A stretch of 64,000 nucleotides of DNA from Aradus depressus (lineage: Eukaryota > Arthropoda > Insecta > Hemiptera > Aradidae). How positions within the stretch are numbered: the stretch's first letter is position 1; each line of letters opens with the position of its first letter. The DNA is taken from assembly GCA_963662175.1 (NCBI GenBank), contig OY759224.1:30017489-30081488 (forward strand), in the 5' to 3' direction. Below the pieces are notes generated by a model, which was given only the letters and a program-made list of their open reading frames with translations, made no database searches and had not been told where the DNA came from. Positions 37,925 to 48,661 of this stretch are shown piece after piece. Made by a program: the position numbers and the translations under genes.

Positions 37925-38170
37925 ATAAGAAGTATAGGGGAAGTTACGTAATCGGACAGAAATTCGAAATTGAGTTTTCACCGGAATTGTACCCTGATTC
38001 CAAATTAATTGATTTTCAAATTGGCCAAAGGGAAGAGGAGGATTAGGGGTGAGACTTAACAGGAAAACTCTTATAATAATTAAATTATATTATATATTAT
38101 TATATTATGTGTTTGTTCTGGTTGAAAACTATGATACAATGACATAGTTCTCAACCAGTCACAAACACAT
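37925..38170 (-). repeat. Element X end in reverse plus an adjoining hairpin
   Basis: The segments agaagtatagggg, aagttacgtaatcgg and gagttttcaccggaatt are the right end of X on the minus strand, followed by one module edge (gattaggggtgagactta). At about 38108-38167 gtgtttgttctggttgaaaa is mirrored by tctcaaccagtcacaaacac around catagt/actatg, a stem of about 20 bp. Then ggaaataaatagtttccgaa (near 38219) may be a further short stem. No gene is seen in 38171-38670. Confidence 0.65.
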
Positions 38171-38677
38171 ACCACCTTCCCAACACATATCCACTCAAGT
38201 CATTATTAGTCCCTCAAAAAGGAAATAAATAGTTTCCGAAACGTTGGACGAATACTTTATTTACACGACAGAACCTCGAATTATTTCTATATATACAACG
38301 AATCATGTTTTTTCGGCAATAATATATTTTCGTCATAAAATAGTGACTTGAAAGAATTAATTTTTTTTTTAAATTTCTAATTTTACATTCAATATCCTTT
38401 CCCTAGAACACAAATGTGGGTTTCATCTTGGAGATGTGTAAGGAAGTGCTCCCCTGAGAGGCAGACAAGAAAGACACTGGTTTCTACATCCAACCACTAA
38501 GACCTAATTAGACATGCCAATAAGAAAGAAACATCAGTAATAATAAAAAGGAGAGGAACAGTATTCTTCTAAATAGTATTGTATATTAAATAATTATATC
38601 TATAATTATTATAGTAGTTATAGATACTGCCATCGCCTGAGATGTTACATTCCCAGATGTACCAAGTACAGGGGGAG

Positions 38678-39027
38678 AGAGCGCCGGTAGCTCTGTGGTA
38701 TGAGTGCTTGTCTCCTGAGCTCAAGAACGTGGGTTCGAAACCCGACCGAAGCCCTTGGTTTATTTTATCTGGGAGGTAAAATAAACTTAAGCACGTCGTC
38801 CTTCGGATGGGACGTTAAGCGATGGTCCCGAGCCTGTACGATGTCAGGTACTCGTTAAAGACCCCTGCCCCAGGTGATTTGCCTACCCTAAATAAAAAAA
38901 TTAGGGTAGGATTTAGGACTCCCACAATAGAGTCGGGCTCATGTCCACCAGAGTGACGAAAGAGCGCTCTGGTAGTAGGCAATATGACCTCGTAGTTAAA
39001 GCCTGGGCATGAGTCATAAAACCTATA
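38678..39027 (+). mobile_element. Near-complete tRNA-derived SINE
   Basis: The head reads gcgccggtagctctgtggta (A box) and cgtgggttcgaaaccc (B box). It is followed by the full shared body: tatctgggaggtaaaata, cgtccttcggatgggacg, ttaagcgatggtcccgag, gtactcgttaaagacccc, gactcccac, gggctcatgtccaccag, gtagtaggcaatatgacc and gcatgagtcataaaacct. The tail has only one AACCT-like unit. A clear target duplication was not found. Confidence 0.9.
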
Positions 39028-39119
39028 GAAGAAAAATGTATATATAGATGAATAAATGAATTAACAAATAACAATAATGTGTATAGTAAATATATAATAA
39101 CAATGCAATCAATAACTGC

Positions 39120-39255
39120 CGATGTATTGACACAAAATTGAGTCTGAGGTTTCAGAAGCCACTTGGTAAGTCAAATATTAAGTGTTAACCCCAAAAGATA
39201 GATCGACTTGACCTGGAGAGCGAAAACGTAATTGATTAATTCGTGCTAGTATAGA
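39120..39255 (-). repeat. Element X left-end fragment, minus strand
   Basis: The string aactgccgatgtattgacac opens a module edge, and gagagcgaaaacgtaattga with ttaattcgtgctag closes it; the latter matches the left end of X (cacgaattaatcaattaac) in reverse. Confidence 0.6.
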
Positions 39256-39488
39256 GCCGGTGATACACAAACTTTTTTTTTTCTACCATTCTAAGAAGAA
39301 GTGACGAATTTTAAACAATTCAACACTTTTGGAGTAGAAAAAAAAATAAATTACTAAGAAAAAAATAAAATAAAACTGATTCAGCTAACTTTAACAAACT
39401 GTTTCGTCTAAAAAATTGTGGAGGTTGACCCTAACGCTAACTGCATTGCTAGTTACTGCCGTGCTCCATTATAGAGATTTGAGCTAAA

Positions 39489-39760
39489 CAGTAGCTCAGT
39501 GGTATCCGTGCTTGCTTACTGAGCTCAAGATCGCGGGTTCGAAACCCGGCTGAGGCCTTAAGGTTATTTTATCTGGGAGGTAAAAAAAAAAAAAAAAATG
39601 ATCATGTCGTCTTTATGAAGGGCGTTTAGCGATGGTCCCGAGCATGTGGGATGTTAGGTGCTCGTTAAAGACCATATAGAACAACGGTTGGAAAAATGTA
39701 GTATTCCCACCAGACCAATACATCTCATAGTTAAAGCCCGGGCATCAGTTACAATAACTA
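39489..39760 (+). mobile_element. Diverged tRNA-derived SINE copy
   Basis: A box (cagtagctcagtggtat) and B box (cgcgggttcgaaacccg) are well kept. The body follows in order with a poly-A expansion after tctgggaggt (39582-39598), changed spacing in the middle, and a 3' part ending tagttaaagcccgggcat. The 5' gggcgcc is lost. Confidence 0.85.
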
Positions 39761-39944
39761 ATTTTCAATTTTCACTCGAAAAAATAAATAAATATTACGA
39801 GTTTAATTGTTTATTGCCTACAATTAAATTATATGATACGTACCTACGTACCCTCATACCTACTGAAAATTTCATTACTGAGGGTCTTTAAAGTGTCGTG
39901 TTACCTCCCCCCACCCCCCCTTCCCCCCAAAGAAAAAAAAAGTC

Positions 39945-40395
39945 GGTGGTGAATCACCGACAATGTACTTCCCCAGAACGAATTAATCAATTAACTTTTC
40001 GCTCCACCTCCAAAACCGTTGACCGTTTGCTCTAAAAAATCCTCAAACTAAATTTTGTGTCGATAAATTCACTAGATCGTAAGTTATTAGGGTTTTTGAG
40101 TTGAGCCCCCACCCTTGAACCTTCCCCTCCCTTACGCCGACATCACTGAAATTTGGCAGGTTATGTCCTCATTGGGTTTTGACTTTAAATATGAAATTTC
40201 ATGTTGATACATTCATTACATCAGCAGTTATTGGGGTTTTTGAGTTAAGCCCCCTTCCCATCTGCCGATTCTACTGAAAATTTATAATTGTCGTCCTCAT
40301 GTGTTTTTGAATTCACATATGAAATTTTGTGTCGATACTTTCATTACAACGGCAGTTATTAGAGTTGAAAAGAAAGCAAATTAATAGAACCATTG
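39945..40395 (+). repeat. Element X copy with three C-rich modules
   Basis: The left end (aatgtacttccccagaacga, ttcgctccacctcc) is followed by three modules of about 100-140 bp. Each has a segment like gatacattcattacatcagc, agttattggggtttttgagt and then a C-rich box (agcccccacccttgaacc, aagcccccttccca). The middle module (cattgggttttgactttaaa, ctgaaatttggcaggttat) is the closest dispersed relative of the 144-bp satellite module seen in the window. Its right end is missing. Confidence 0.85.
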
Positions 40396-40539
40396 CGGTT
40401 AGTGGCCAAACGGATGAGACTCAGCACAGATGGGGATAGACCCTGTTTGTCACGGTATAGACAATTTGACATGCCACGTCACAACTTGTACACAATCAAA
40501 CAAGGTTGATTAACAACAAATTATTCAACCAAGAAGATC

Positions 40540-41095
40540 GTCGGAGCAATGTACTTCCCCAGCGCAAATTCGCTCTCCTCAGAACCCAATTTAGCGATGT
40601 TGTTGAAAATTAATAGATGTCCTTATTCATGAACTTTTAAATCAACATACTAAATTTGATGTTGATACATTCGTTACAACAGTTATTATGGATTTTGAGT
40701 TAGGCCCCCTCCCATTGGCCGATTTGACTGAAAATGTATATTTGCCGTAGTCGTTGATTATGATCGATTCATATTAATTTCTTTCAAGCTTCTTATTTAA
40801 ATATTGTGTATTACCTGTATACATGTATTCTTATAGTCAACACTTCAACTAATAAAACATAACAAACAAATAATAAAACATAATAAAAAAAATTAATAAA
40901 TTTTAAAAAAAATGTAGGGATTCTGAATTTTTTTACTTTTCGTGTTAAAGTTATCATGTTAACAGTCGCAGCATTTTTTTTTTTTTAATTTTAGGAATCA
41001 GGGGTCAGACAACATGAAATTCCGTTGAAAATTCAGCATCGAATTTTTGAGCGATTACATAATTTCCTCTATACTTCGTATAGCTGAGAAATGAA
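40540..41095 (+). repeat. Element X copy with a diverged centre
   Basis: The left end is tgtacttccccagcgca and cgctctcctcag. One module follows (acatactaaatttgatgttg, ttaggccccctcccattggc). The right end is gaaattccgttgaaaattc, gattacataatttcctc and atagctgaga. About 220 bp of AT-rich sequence (40750-40970) between them has no match to other copies. Confidence 0.75.
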
Positions 41096-41187
41096 AATTT
41101 TTCACTACCAACACTAAATATTACCAAATTATAGGTAAAATACCAGATGGATTTTCTACATATACATAATATATATGTTATATTGGA

Positions 41188-41324
41188 GGGCGCCGGTAGC
41201 TCAGTGGTATGTGTGCTTGTCGTCTGAGCTCAAGATCGTGGGTTCGAAACCCGACCGAGGCCCTTAGTTTATTTTATCTGGGAGGTAAAATAAACAAGCA
41301 CGCCGTCCTTCGGATGGGACGTTA
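41188..41324 (+). mobile_element. SINE head truncated inside the body
   Basis: The segments gagggcgccggtagctcagt, cgtgggttcgaaacccg and ccttcggatgggacgtta are near perfect. The copy stops exactly where element X begins (ttatgtaatcagtcac), so X probably cut it. Confidence 0.85.
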
Positions 41325-42425
41325 TGTAATCAGTCACAAATGTTATTTGAGTTTTCAAAAAATTTCATGTTTTCGGAACTTTTATTCTAAAAATGAAAAA
41401 AAAAAAAAAAAAGTTCTGTCTATGTGTGCTTGTTTGTGAACACGATAACTCCCGATAAAATTAATCTATCGACACGAATTAAGAAGGAATATAGTAAAGA
41501 TATATTGATCAATGCTTATTTCGGTTGCAGAGTTTGCAGGATTGAGCACAAAGTTTACAATTTGACCATGAGTATTGTCTGTCAATATTATTATTATTAA
41601 TGTAGGTACATCTGTAAAAATAAAAAAAATAAAGACGTTTATTATTATTAGTAAATATATATGATAGGGAACAACAATGGCGAAGAATTATTTTTTTCAT
41701 TTTTGCAATTCGGCCAGTCGAGTTGAGCATCCTTACCTTCGGCCGCTTCAGCGGAATATTAATAAGTGTCGTATTTATGAGGTTATGAACACACATAAAA
41801 TTTCATGACGATACATTTAATCTATCGGAAGTTATCGTGTTCACACACTTTTTTTTTTTTTTTTTTTTTTTTTAATTTTTGGAAAATAGGAGATTCAGGT
41901 ACCAACGGTTATGAACCTTATATGAAAATACCTGTGCCCACCTCAGTATCTTATTCGAAAAGAATGGTTCGTTAAAAACACTTAAAAAATACACTTACAA
42001 GCAAGATAAAAGACTGGTTGTGGTTTCAATGGTTGGGAAATTTTTCGCTCTTTTCGAAAGCATAGTCAAAAGTGTAAATTCGTGTCCCATACGCTGAGAA
42101 AAATCCCCTTATCAAGTCGTGTTAATTCTGGTGGAACTTGGGAAAATGGGATTTGATGAAGACAAAAGGGAGTTTGAGGTAGTTGTGGAGTGTGAGGTTG
42201 GAAACAAAAAAGGGAGCATCTACAATGGATCTAAGGACTAATGATGGAATCCGTTTGATGACTATTAATTGTTGGTTATTATGACTATTAATTAATGGTT
42301 ATTAATTAAGAAGAATAAATATATTTTCCCTCTTAACTACAGATGTGGTTGTGATACCAGGAAGAAAGAATATTTTGGTATAACTAAACATTGCTCCTCT
42401 CTTTTTGAAAAAGAAAAACTCATAA

Positions 42426-43504
42426 GGGGCCGTCCCTAAATTACGTAAGACGATTTTCGACCATTTTAGACCCCCCCCCCCCCCCCCCCAATGTAAAATT
42501 TCGTAAGACCCGCTCGACCCCCCCCCCCCCCCCCCCCAGAAATCTTACGTAAGATTGAAAATTTTGGGAATCACCGTACATTATCATAGAAAATAGGATA
42601 TCAACACTGCTATAGGTTAGGTTAGGTTTTATGACTCATGCCCGGGCTTTAACTACGAGGTCATATCGCCTACTACCAGAGCGCTCTTTCGTCACTCTGG
42701 TGGACATGAGCCCGACTCTACTGTGGGAGTCCTAAATTTTGCCTACCCTAAATTTTTATTCATCTAGGGTAGGGATCTTTAACGAGTACCTGACATCGTA
42801 CAGGCTCGGGACCATCTCTTAACGTCCCATCCGAAGGACGGCGTGCTTAAGTTTATTTTACCTCCCAGATAAAATAAACTAAGGGCCTCGGTCGGGCTAC
42901 GAACCCACAACCCTGAGCTCAGAAGTCAAGCACGCATACCACTGAGCTACCGGCGCCCTCAAAACTGCTATATAAATAAAACGCATAGTTAATGTCAATA
43001 ATAATTCAAGCTGGTCCACGTTCTTCAAAGTTTTATAGAATTAATTGATGAAAAGCACGATGTAAACACTGTCATCTGTTTGTCAAAACAAACACCAATG
43101 CGATCGATACTATGTATCGTGTGTACGATATCGTAAACGATTGTCGTAAACGATAGTATCGATCACTTTCAAAAACCCACTTTTCCACTCGATATTTTTG
43201 GTTACAAAAGCTCGAAAATGGTCAGTTAATTTTATAAATCGCTTTTTCAGACCGTTTTCGATTCAGAACGAATACAGGTAACAAAAAACATTTTTTATTC
43301 ATGTAATTTAAGTGAAAAAACAGTAATTTTGGCTACGCAATGAAACATTGTTCTATAATGTTTAATGGAATATATTAGGTATTTTGTCTCTTACGTAAGA
43401 TTTTCAATGACCCCCCCCCCCCCCCCCCTCCCCCACGTAAGATTTCGTAAGATTCGGCCGACCCCCCCCCCTCTAATCGTCTTACGTAATTTAGGGACGC
43501 CCCC
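42426..43504. mobile_element. MITE with terminal inverted repeats and poly-C runs
   Basis: The left end ggggccgtccctaaattacg (42426 onward, about 30 bp) pairs with the right end at 43475-43504 (cttacgtaatttagggacgc), an almost perfect inverted repeat. Next to each end are cttacgtaagatt palindromes and long C runs (near 42470, 42517, 43411 and 43463). The centre is AT-rich with a cgtaaacgat cluster (43110-43165). A SINE sits inside. No transposase is encoded. Ends of the form gggccgtcc-taaattacgt are widespread in insect MITEs. Confidence 0.8.
42615..42963 (-). mobile_element. Complete SINE with 9-bp target duplication
   Basis: This is the best full-length minus-strand copy: head gagggcgccggtagctcagt (in reverse at the right), B box altered to gggttcgtagccc, full body, and a tail that on the minus strand reads aaaacctaacctaacct. 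The duplication actgctata is at 42606-42614 and 42964-42972. The element is inside the MITE at 42426-43504, so it is younger than that insertion. Confidence 0.9.
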
Positions 43505-43754
43505 GGAGATTCAGGTGAAAACTGAACATCAAATTTCTAAACGATTACATAATTTTCTCCATACTTTGTATAACTGGGGAAATAAAACTGACATGATATT
43601 TTGAGACAGTTTTGAGTTTAGTTGAAAACTGCGATAAGAAACCCCCCCCGGTAGACCTAAACATTGGATATGATAACATTGGTACAATCCACTCATTGTA
43701 ATGTTCAATAATAAATACAGACATTATTTACATTGGTGAATGTCTGGTGGGGGA

Positions 43755-44460
43755 ATTGAATGTACTTCCCCACCTTGAATTATATGTAATCAACTAAGTT
43801 TACACTCTCTCGCTGAACAATCATCTCCAATAAAGCTGAAAATATTTAAGTGTTTTACACAAGGATCTCTCAAAATTCATATAAAATTTCGTGTCGATAC
43901 ATCATTTAATAGACAGTGACCAGTGACTAGGGTTTCTGAGTGCAACCCCCCACTGGTCCATTTGATTGAAAATTAGTAGGTCCTTATGAGATTCTGGTTA
44001 CACATATAAAATTTCGTGTCGATACATCATTTAATGGACAGTGACTAGTAGTTCTGAGTACAACCTCTGTCGGGGGCCATGGTGGCCGTGCGGGCTAGAG
44101 CGTAGGGCTTTGGTCACATGGTCTCACCATGGTTTGTGGGTTCGAATCCCGTCCGGAAGTGAGTTTTATTTCGTAGATAGAACTCCCTCCCGGGGCAATG
44201 GATATCGTAAATATAACTAGATAACACATTGACATGACTAATATGCACTTACATAAGGCAAAAAAAAAAAAAAAAAAAACATGGTCCATTTGACTGAAAG
44301 GTCCTTATAAAATTCTGTTTATACATATAAAATTTCGGATCGATACATTCATTAGTTCGGCAATTATAGTGTTTTTTTTAAGGGGGGCTCTTCATTTTGC
44401 TAAATTTGACTGAAAATCAGTAGATGTCGTTCTTTGTGTTCTGAATTCACAAACAATTGT
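43755..44460 (+). repeat. Element X copy split by a second SINE
   Basis: The left end aatgtacttccccacc and tctctcgctgaac is followed by modules with catataaaatttcgtgtcga repeated at about 43881, 44003 and 44326. The C-rich boxes are short (aaccccccactggtcc). The right end is lost near 44460. A tRNA-like SINE sits at 44072-44280. Confidence 0.75.
44072..44280 (+). mobile_element. Second, distinct tRNA-like SINE with poly-A tail
   Basis: It starts gggggccatggtggccgtg, has an A-box-like tggccgtgcgggc segment and a B box gggttcgaatccc (near 44137), then a body unrelated to the main SINE (gataacacattgacatgac) and an A run at about 44261-44279. Only one copy is in the window. It lies within element X. 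I could not find a target duplication. Confidence 0.7.
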
Positions 44461-44475
44461 ACGTCGAAATATTTG

Positions 44476-44650
44476 AGGGCGCCGGTAGCTCGGAGGCAGC
44501 GTGCTTGCCTACTGAGCTCAAAATAGTGGGTTCGAAACCTGGCCAAGCCGAGCCGAATCCTTGAGCACGCCCTCCTTCGAAGATCGTCCCGAGTCAGTAC
44601 ATGTCAGATAATCGTTAAAGACCCCACTGTACCGACTCTACTCCATTGGA
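44476..44650 (+). mobile_element. Diverged SINE head and part of the body
   Basis: The segments gagggcgccggtagctcgga and gtgggttcgaaacctgg keep both promoter boxes. The body is shortened (ccctccttcgaagatcg, aatcgttaaagacccc) and ends near the word actctactcc. Confidence 0.8.
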
Positions 44651-44739
44651 ACTTTTTTTCATATTTTATTATTTAGAATACACTCACAAAAATTGCACAA
44701 CATTTTGGTTTGAAACCTAGACGACCTTAAGTTTTTGTC

Positions 44740-44965
44740 GAGGAATTAAAAAACCTTTGAGTACGCTGTCCTTCGGATGGGACGATGATCCCTAGCCTAT
44801 ACGATGTCAGGTACTCGTTAAAGACACCACTATCCTAGGGAGCTAACTACAGCTGGGTAGACAAAATTTAGAACTCCCATAGGACTCGTAGAATTGGACT
44901 CATGTCCAACAGAGCGACGAAAAAGACCTCTGGTAGTAGGCGATATGACCTCGTAGTCCGATGTG
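44740..44965 (+). mobile_element. SINE body without head
   Basis: The segments gctgtccttcggatggga, tatacgatgtcaggtactcg, aaaatttagaactccca, ctcatgtccaacagagcg and gtagtaggcgatatgacc are in SINE order. The tRNA-like head is absent; this and the fragment ending near 44650 could be one copy split by about 90 bp. Confidence 0.75.
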
Positions 44966-44984
44966 AACTTAAAGTCACTCACAA

Positions 44985-45360
44985 ATATACGCCCTCAGCC
45001 AATTAATCAACTAATTTTTCGCTCTGTCTTGCTGTAACAACAATAGATCGTTTTAATCAATAGTTCACTGCATCTGAATCCTCATACTAAATGTCGTGTC
45101 GATACGTTCACACATCGGCAGTTATTAAGAATTTTTGTGTTAAGCCCCTCCTCCGCCTAGTCGCCCCTTTCCTTTGGGTGAAAACCAATACAAAAGGTCG
45201 TCTTTTTGGAGTTTTGAATTTACATACGGAATGTCAATACATTCATTCTATCAAATCCACAGACACATGCTTATTTTTTTTTAATTTTTGGAATCAGGGG
45301 ATTTAAAAACATGGAATTCCGTTGAAAACTCGACATCGAATTTCTGATTACATAACGACC
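44985..45360 (+). repeat. Element X copy, plus strand
   Basis: The left end is degenerate (ccaattaatcaactaatttt, cgctctgtctt). One module has gatacgttcacacatcggca and aagcccctcctccgcc. The right end has aattccgttgaaaactcg and gattacataacgacccc. No frame of interest. Confidence 0.75.
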
Positions 45361-46275
45361 CCCGGGGAGCTGGAAAATCACATTGGCTGTGAATCACTCA
45401 AGACGTAATATTACTATTATTTTTTGACATTTCTTTCAAGAATTTTTCACAAAAAACAGGGTTGAGGCTTTGCGTAGGCTGCAGAATTACTTTAAAAAAT
45501 ACAATTTTCACAAACCCCTGAGTTGTGTGGGTAGAACTCACCACGTGACGGAGTCTCGCCTTGAAACATTTACTGAACTCCAACATAATATTCCGCCTCG
45601 GTGTCGCCTATTGCTATTGTCATTTCCCTAATTATTCAACTGTTAGTTTGTCTCCGACGTGTTATTTGATCGAGCCATTTTAACTTCGAAAACAGATTTT
45701 TTTTAAATACGTAATTTGAAAATAAGGTCGACATAAGGATTTAATTAGTTCTCATAACAAATCTTATAATTATAATTGATGTTATGAATTACCTAAACCT
45801 ATTTTGAAGATAAACATATTTTTTTAATACTTCATACCTGAAAAATATATAATATATTTCGTGAAAGACTGTCATGAAGAGCTCCTCAGCTCATCAATAT
45901 CAAATTTGAGCTAAAAAAAAGATAAAATTGTCTATTTCAAGTAATTTCTATACCTGTACGATGTCAGGAACTCCACCACCAAACCAAGAGAAGGTGCCAC
46001 AAGAACTACCTACATTCTACATTTCTTCTTCGGTTATCTTAGGAACAACTAGAATATATTTTTTATCATTACTTAAATATTTTGGTGACCATCGTCTACA
46101 TCTGAACATCTCAAATTAAATTGAACAAAATATGTACTGCAAGATGAATACTAAATACTAACTACACGAAACAATAGTCTGATGATATCCAGCGATTGTG
46201 CAACAGTTGATTGTACAATTACGCAAGTATTTAATAACATGGAGGTACTTTGGCTAACAAGCAATTGATAAGGAG
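45361..46275. other. AT-rich interval, nothing recognised
   Basis: Short frames exist on both strands but none has a recognisable motif, and no copies of the window's repeat families were seen. Confidence 0.5.
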
Positions 46276-46394
46276 GTGAAATTCAGGCCTCAGATGGACC
46301 TACACAGTTTTGCTATTTTATTTCGCCAAAATATGAGTCTTCCTGTGAAGGGATTTGTTGTTTCCCAACCCCCTCAATACAGTGTCAAGTTCCC

Positions 46395-47288
46395 CAACTC
46401 TCCTCCGCCTCATCCTTGCTTCCTCTCCACTCAGGAGTTCCCCAAGGATCCTCTCTTTCCCCGCTCCTATTCTCCCTTTTTCTCTTGGATCTTCCCCCAC
46501 ACATCCAATTTTGCAAATACCACCTCTACGCGGATGATCTGCAGATTTATTTATCCTTTCACAACTCCAGTTTCCCTACCGCATACTCGCAAATATCTGA
46601 TCACATCAATTCCATACCCTCCTGGGCCAAACAGAACAAACTCCTCCTTAATCCTCACAAGACCCAAGCGATTATATTAGGTAACAAAAAACTTCTCAAT
46701 AACTTAACTGACCCCCCTCTCTTAACTCTGGACAACACCAACATTAACTACTCTAGCAGAGTAAAAAACCTGGGTATCATCCTCGACCAATCCCTTTCCT
46801 GGAAAGACCACGTATCCTATATTTCCCGTAAATCGTTCCAATCCCTTGCACAATTTAAACGTTCCCGTCACTCTCTATCACAAAGTTCCCGGAAACTCCT
46901 CGTATCATCCTTTGTTTTCCCCCATTTCGACTACGGGTGCCTGGTTTATAATGATCTGAGTAAGGGACTCGATATCAAACTCCAGCGAATCCTGAACACT
47001 CATATCAGATTTGTTTTCGATGTCCCTAGAGACGCTTATATTTCGCCCTGGTACTCCGAGTTGAAATGGCTCAAACCCTCCTACCGCCGAAACTACCTCC
47101 TAAGCTCCTTCCTCTTCCGAATGCTTAAATCCAAAGAACCCTACTATCTCTACCACAATTCATTTCTTGTCCAGGCCTCCTCTCTTTGGAACTCCCTGCC
47201 TCCCTCAATCCGTCATTCTCCTTCCCTGGCTTCCTCCAAATCCTCACTATTCCAATTCCTCTTCACTAAACAATCCACTCCCCATTGA
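46395..47288 (+). pseudogene. Truncated non-LTR reverse transcriptase
   Basis: A frame running to the stop at 47288 starts at the RT motif LHSGVPQGSSLSPLLF (46425 onward), followed by the catalytic YADD box (46527-46538, context HLYADDLQIYL). Next is a stretch SWAKQNKLLLNPHKTQAI, then NLGIILDQSLSWKDHV, the thumb (FPHFDYGCLVYNDLS) and a C-terminal segment ending SSLWNSLPPSIRHSPSL. The endonuclease and RT motifs upstream of GVPQG are missing, so the element is 5'-truncated, though this part is still open over about 290 codons. I place it in the CR1/L2/Jockey group of LINEs only loosely. No poly-A tail or target duplication was seen. Confidence 0.85.
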
Positions 47289-47290
47289 TT

Positions 47291-47935
47291 AGGTCTTCAT
47301 TTCTCTCCCCCTTATTCTCTAATTCGTCAACCTCATTATTCTAATCATTTAAATTTTTTCTTATCCCCTTTTCATGATAAGGGTGAACGTGAAAAGAGGG
47401 TATTGTTTATCACAATTTTGTATGAATGACAACGGCTGGATCCCGACTTTAATACTACGTCATAATCTCATAAGTGTCATAGGCTAAGTGACATTCCTGA
47501 TAAAAATTAAATGGCGGACGCTAAACCGCCATATTGTCAAACTCAAAAAATGAAAAGTCAATACAACCCATCGAGTGGGGTATCAAATTAAAGAGCTTAG
47601 AGGCAATTCCAAAAATATATGCATTGTATAGATTGTATTGTTTTATTGTCTGAGTTCTTTCTTTGGAAAAAAAATGAAAAAGTTCATAATAGCAACAATT
47701 TACTAAAACACAAGCTCAACTTTTTCAGAAATTATAAAAACAATTTACAAAATCCGTGATCGGGCGATCGTCTTGTATGTCATTTATAATAGAACGAGGT
47801 CGTCCCACTATGGATTTTCAAAATTTAATATACAATTTCTGAAAAAAAATCTAATATTAAGCTTGTGTTCCAAGAAATTCTTCAGAGATGTTTTGTTAGC
47901 TCTCCTAGGGCGTGTCACGGTTGGGTTATGAGGGC
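47291..47935. other. Unassigned interval after the RT remnant
   Basis: It may contain the 3' end of the LINE just upstream (ttttcatgataagggtgaac near 47370). There is a small stem at 47512-47532 (tggcgg/ccgcca). No coding region recognised. Confidence 0.45.
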
Positions 47936-47939
47936 TGCG

Positions 47940-48245
47940 GTACCTCAGTGTTAGGCGTGCTTGCTTACTGAGCTCAAGATAGCGGACTCAAAAACCGGCA
48001 GAGGCTTTTAGTTTATTTTATCTGGGAAGTAAAAAAAAAAGAACTTAAGCACGCCATCCTCCGGATGGGACGTTAAGCGATGGTCCCGACCCTGTACGTT
48101 AAAGATCTAGGTGAATAAAAATTTAGGGTAGGCAAAATTTAGGACACGTAGTAAAGTCGGGCTCATGTCCACTAGAGTACCGTAAGAGCGCTCTGGTAGT
48201 AGGCGATATGACCTTGTAGTTAAAGCCCGGGAATGAGTCATAACA
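47940..48245 (+). mobile_element. Diverged SINE copy with a damaged B box
   Basis: The head is gagggctgcggtacctcagt and the B box region reads agcggactcaaaaaccgg, so the promoter is damaged. The body is shared (tctgggaagtaaa, cctccggatgggacgtta, aaaatttagggtaggcaa, gtagtaggcgatatgacc, agcccgggaatgagtcat), with the middle segment shortened. Confidence 0.85.
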
Positions 48246-48343
48246 ACTATTCTTTATACAGTAGTAAATATCTCTTGGTAAATAACATTTTTTTTTAAAT
48301 GTTACCTTTAGATTCCACACGACTATTTCTATTATTGTATATA

Positions 48344-48601
48344 TACTTGATTATATTTCATTTTATGTCTTTAAGTTTACTTTTAATTTTTTAGTAATTT
48401 CCCTTTGTTTATGCTGTCTACAAATATAATTTGTTATACATCCTTAGAGGTAAACATTATCTCCATTATCACACATTTAGAGAAAAGATTTAGTAGATGT
48501 AAGACCCTTTGACAACAACTCGAGGTTTGATTCATTACCTCTAAGTCATATAACAATGTAAACAAAGGGAGATTAATAACAAATTAAAAGTAAACATAAA
48601 G

Positions 48602-48661
<60 letters not shown>

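Larger units (their letters stand above)
41325..43585. repeat. Element X with inverted ends, split by a 1.6-kb insertion
   Basis: The left part (41325-41470) is the X right end in reverse: ttatgtaatcagtcac, a long A run at about 41397-41412, and gaacacgataactcccgata. The right part (41780-41900) is the same end in forward orientation: gttatcgtgttcacacac and a T run of about 29. The two face each other. The forward end then breaks at ggagattcaggt (41889-41900) and resumes after the same 12 bases at 43505-43516 with gaaaactgaacatc and gattacataattttctcc. The 41901-43504 insert carries a MITE. Confidence 0.7.

Noticed and set aside
42060..42425. Possible gene fragment in the unassigned insert
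   Set aside because: No reading frame of useful length and no recognisable motif; it lies inside a nested insertion.
46276..46680. 134-codon frame rich in proline overlapping the RT remnant
   Set aside because: It is in another frame over the reverse-transcriptase sequence, which carries recognisable catalytic motifs; the proline-rich frame has none.
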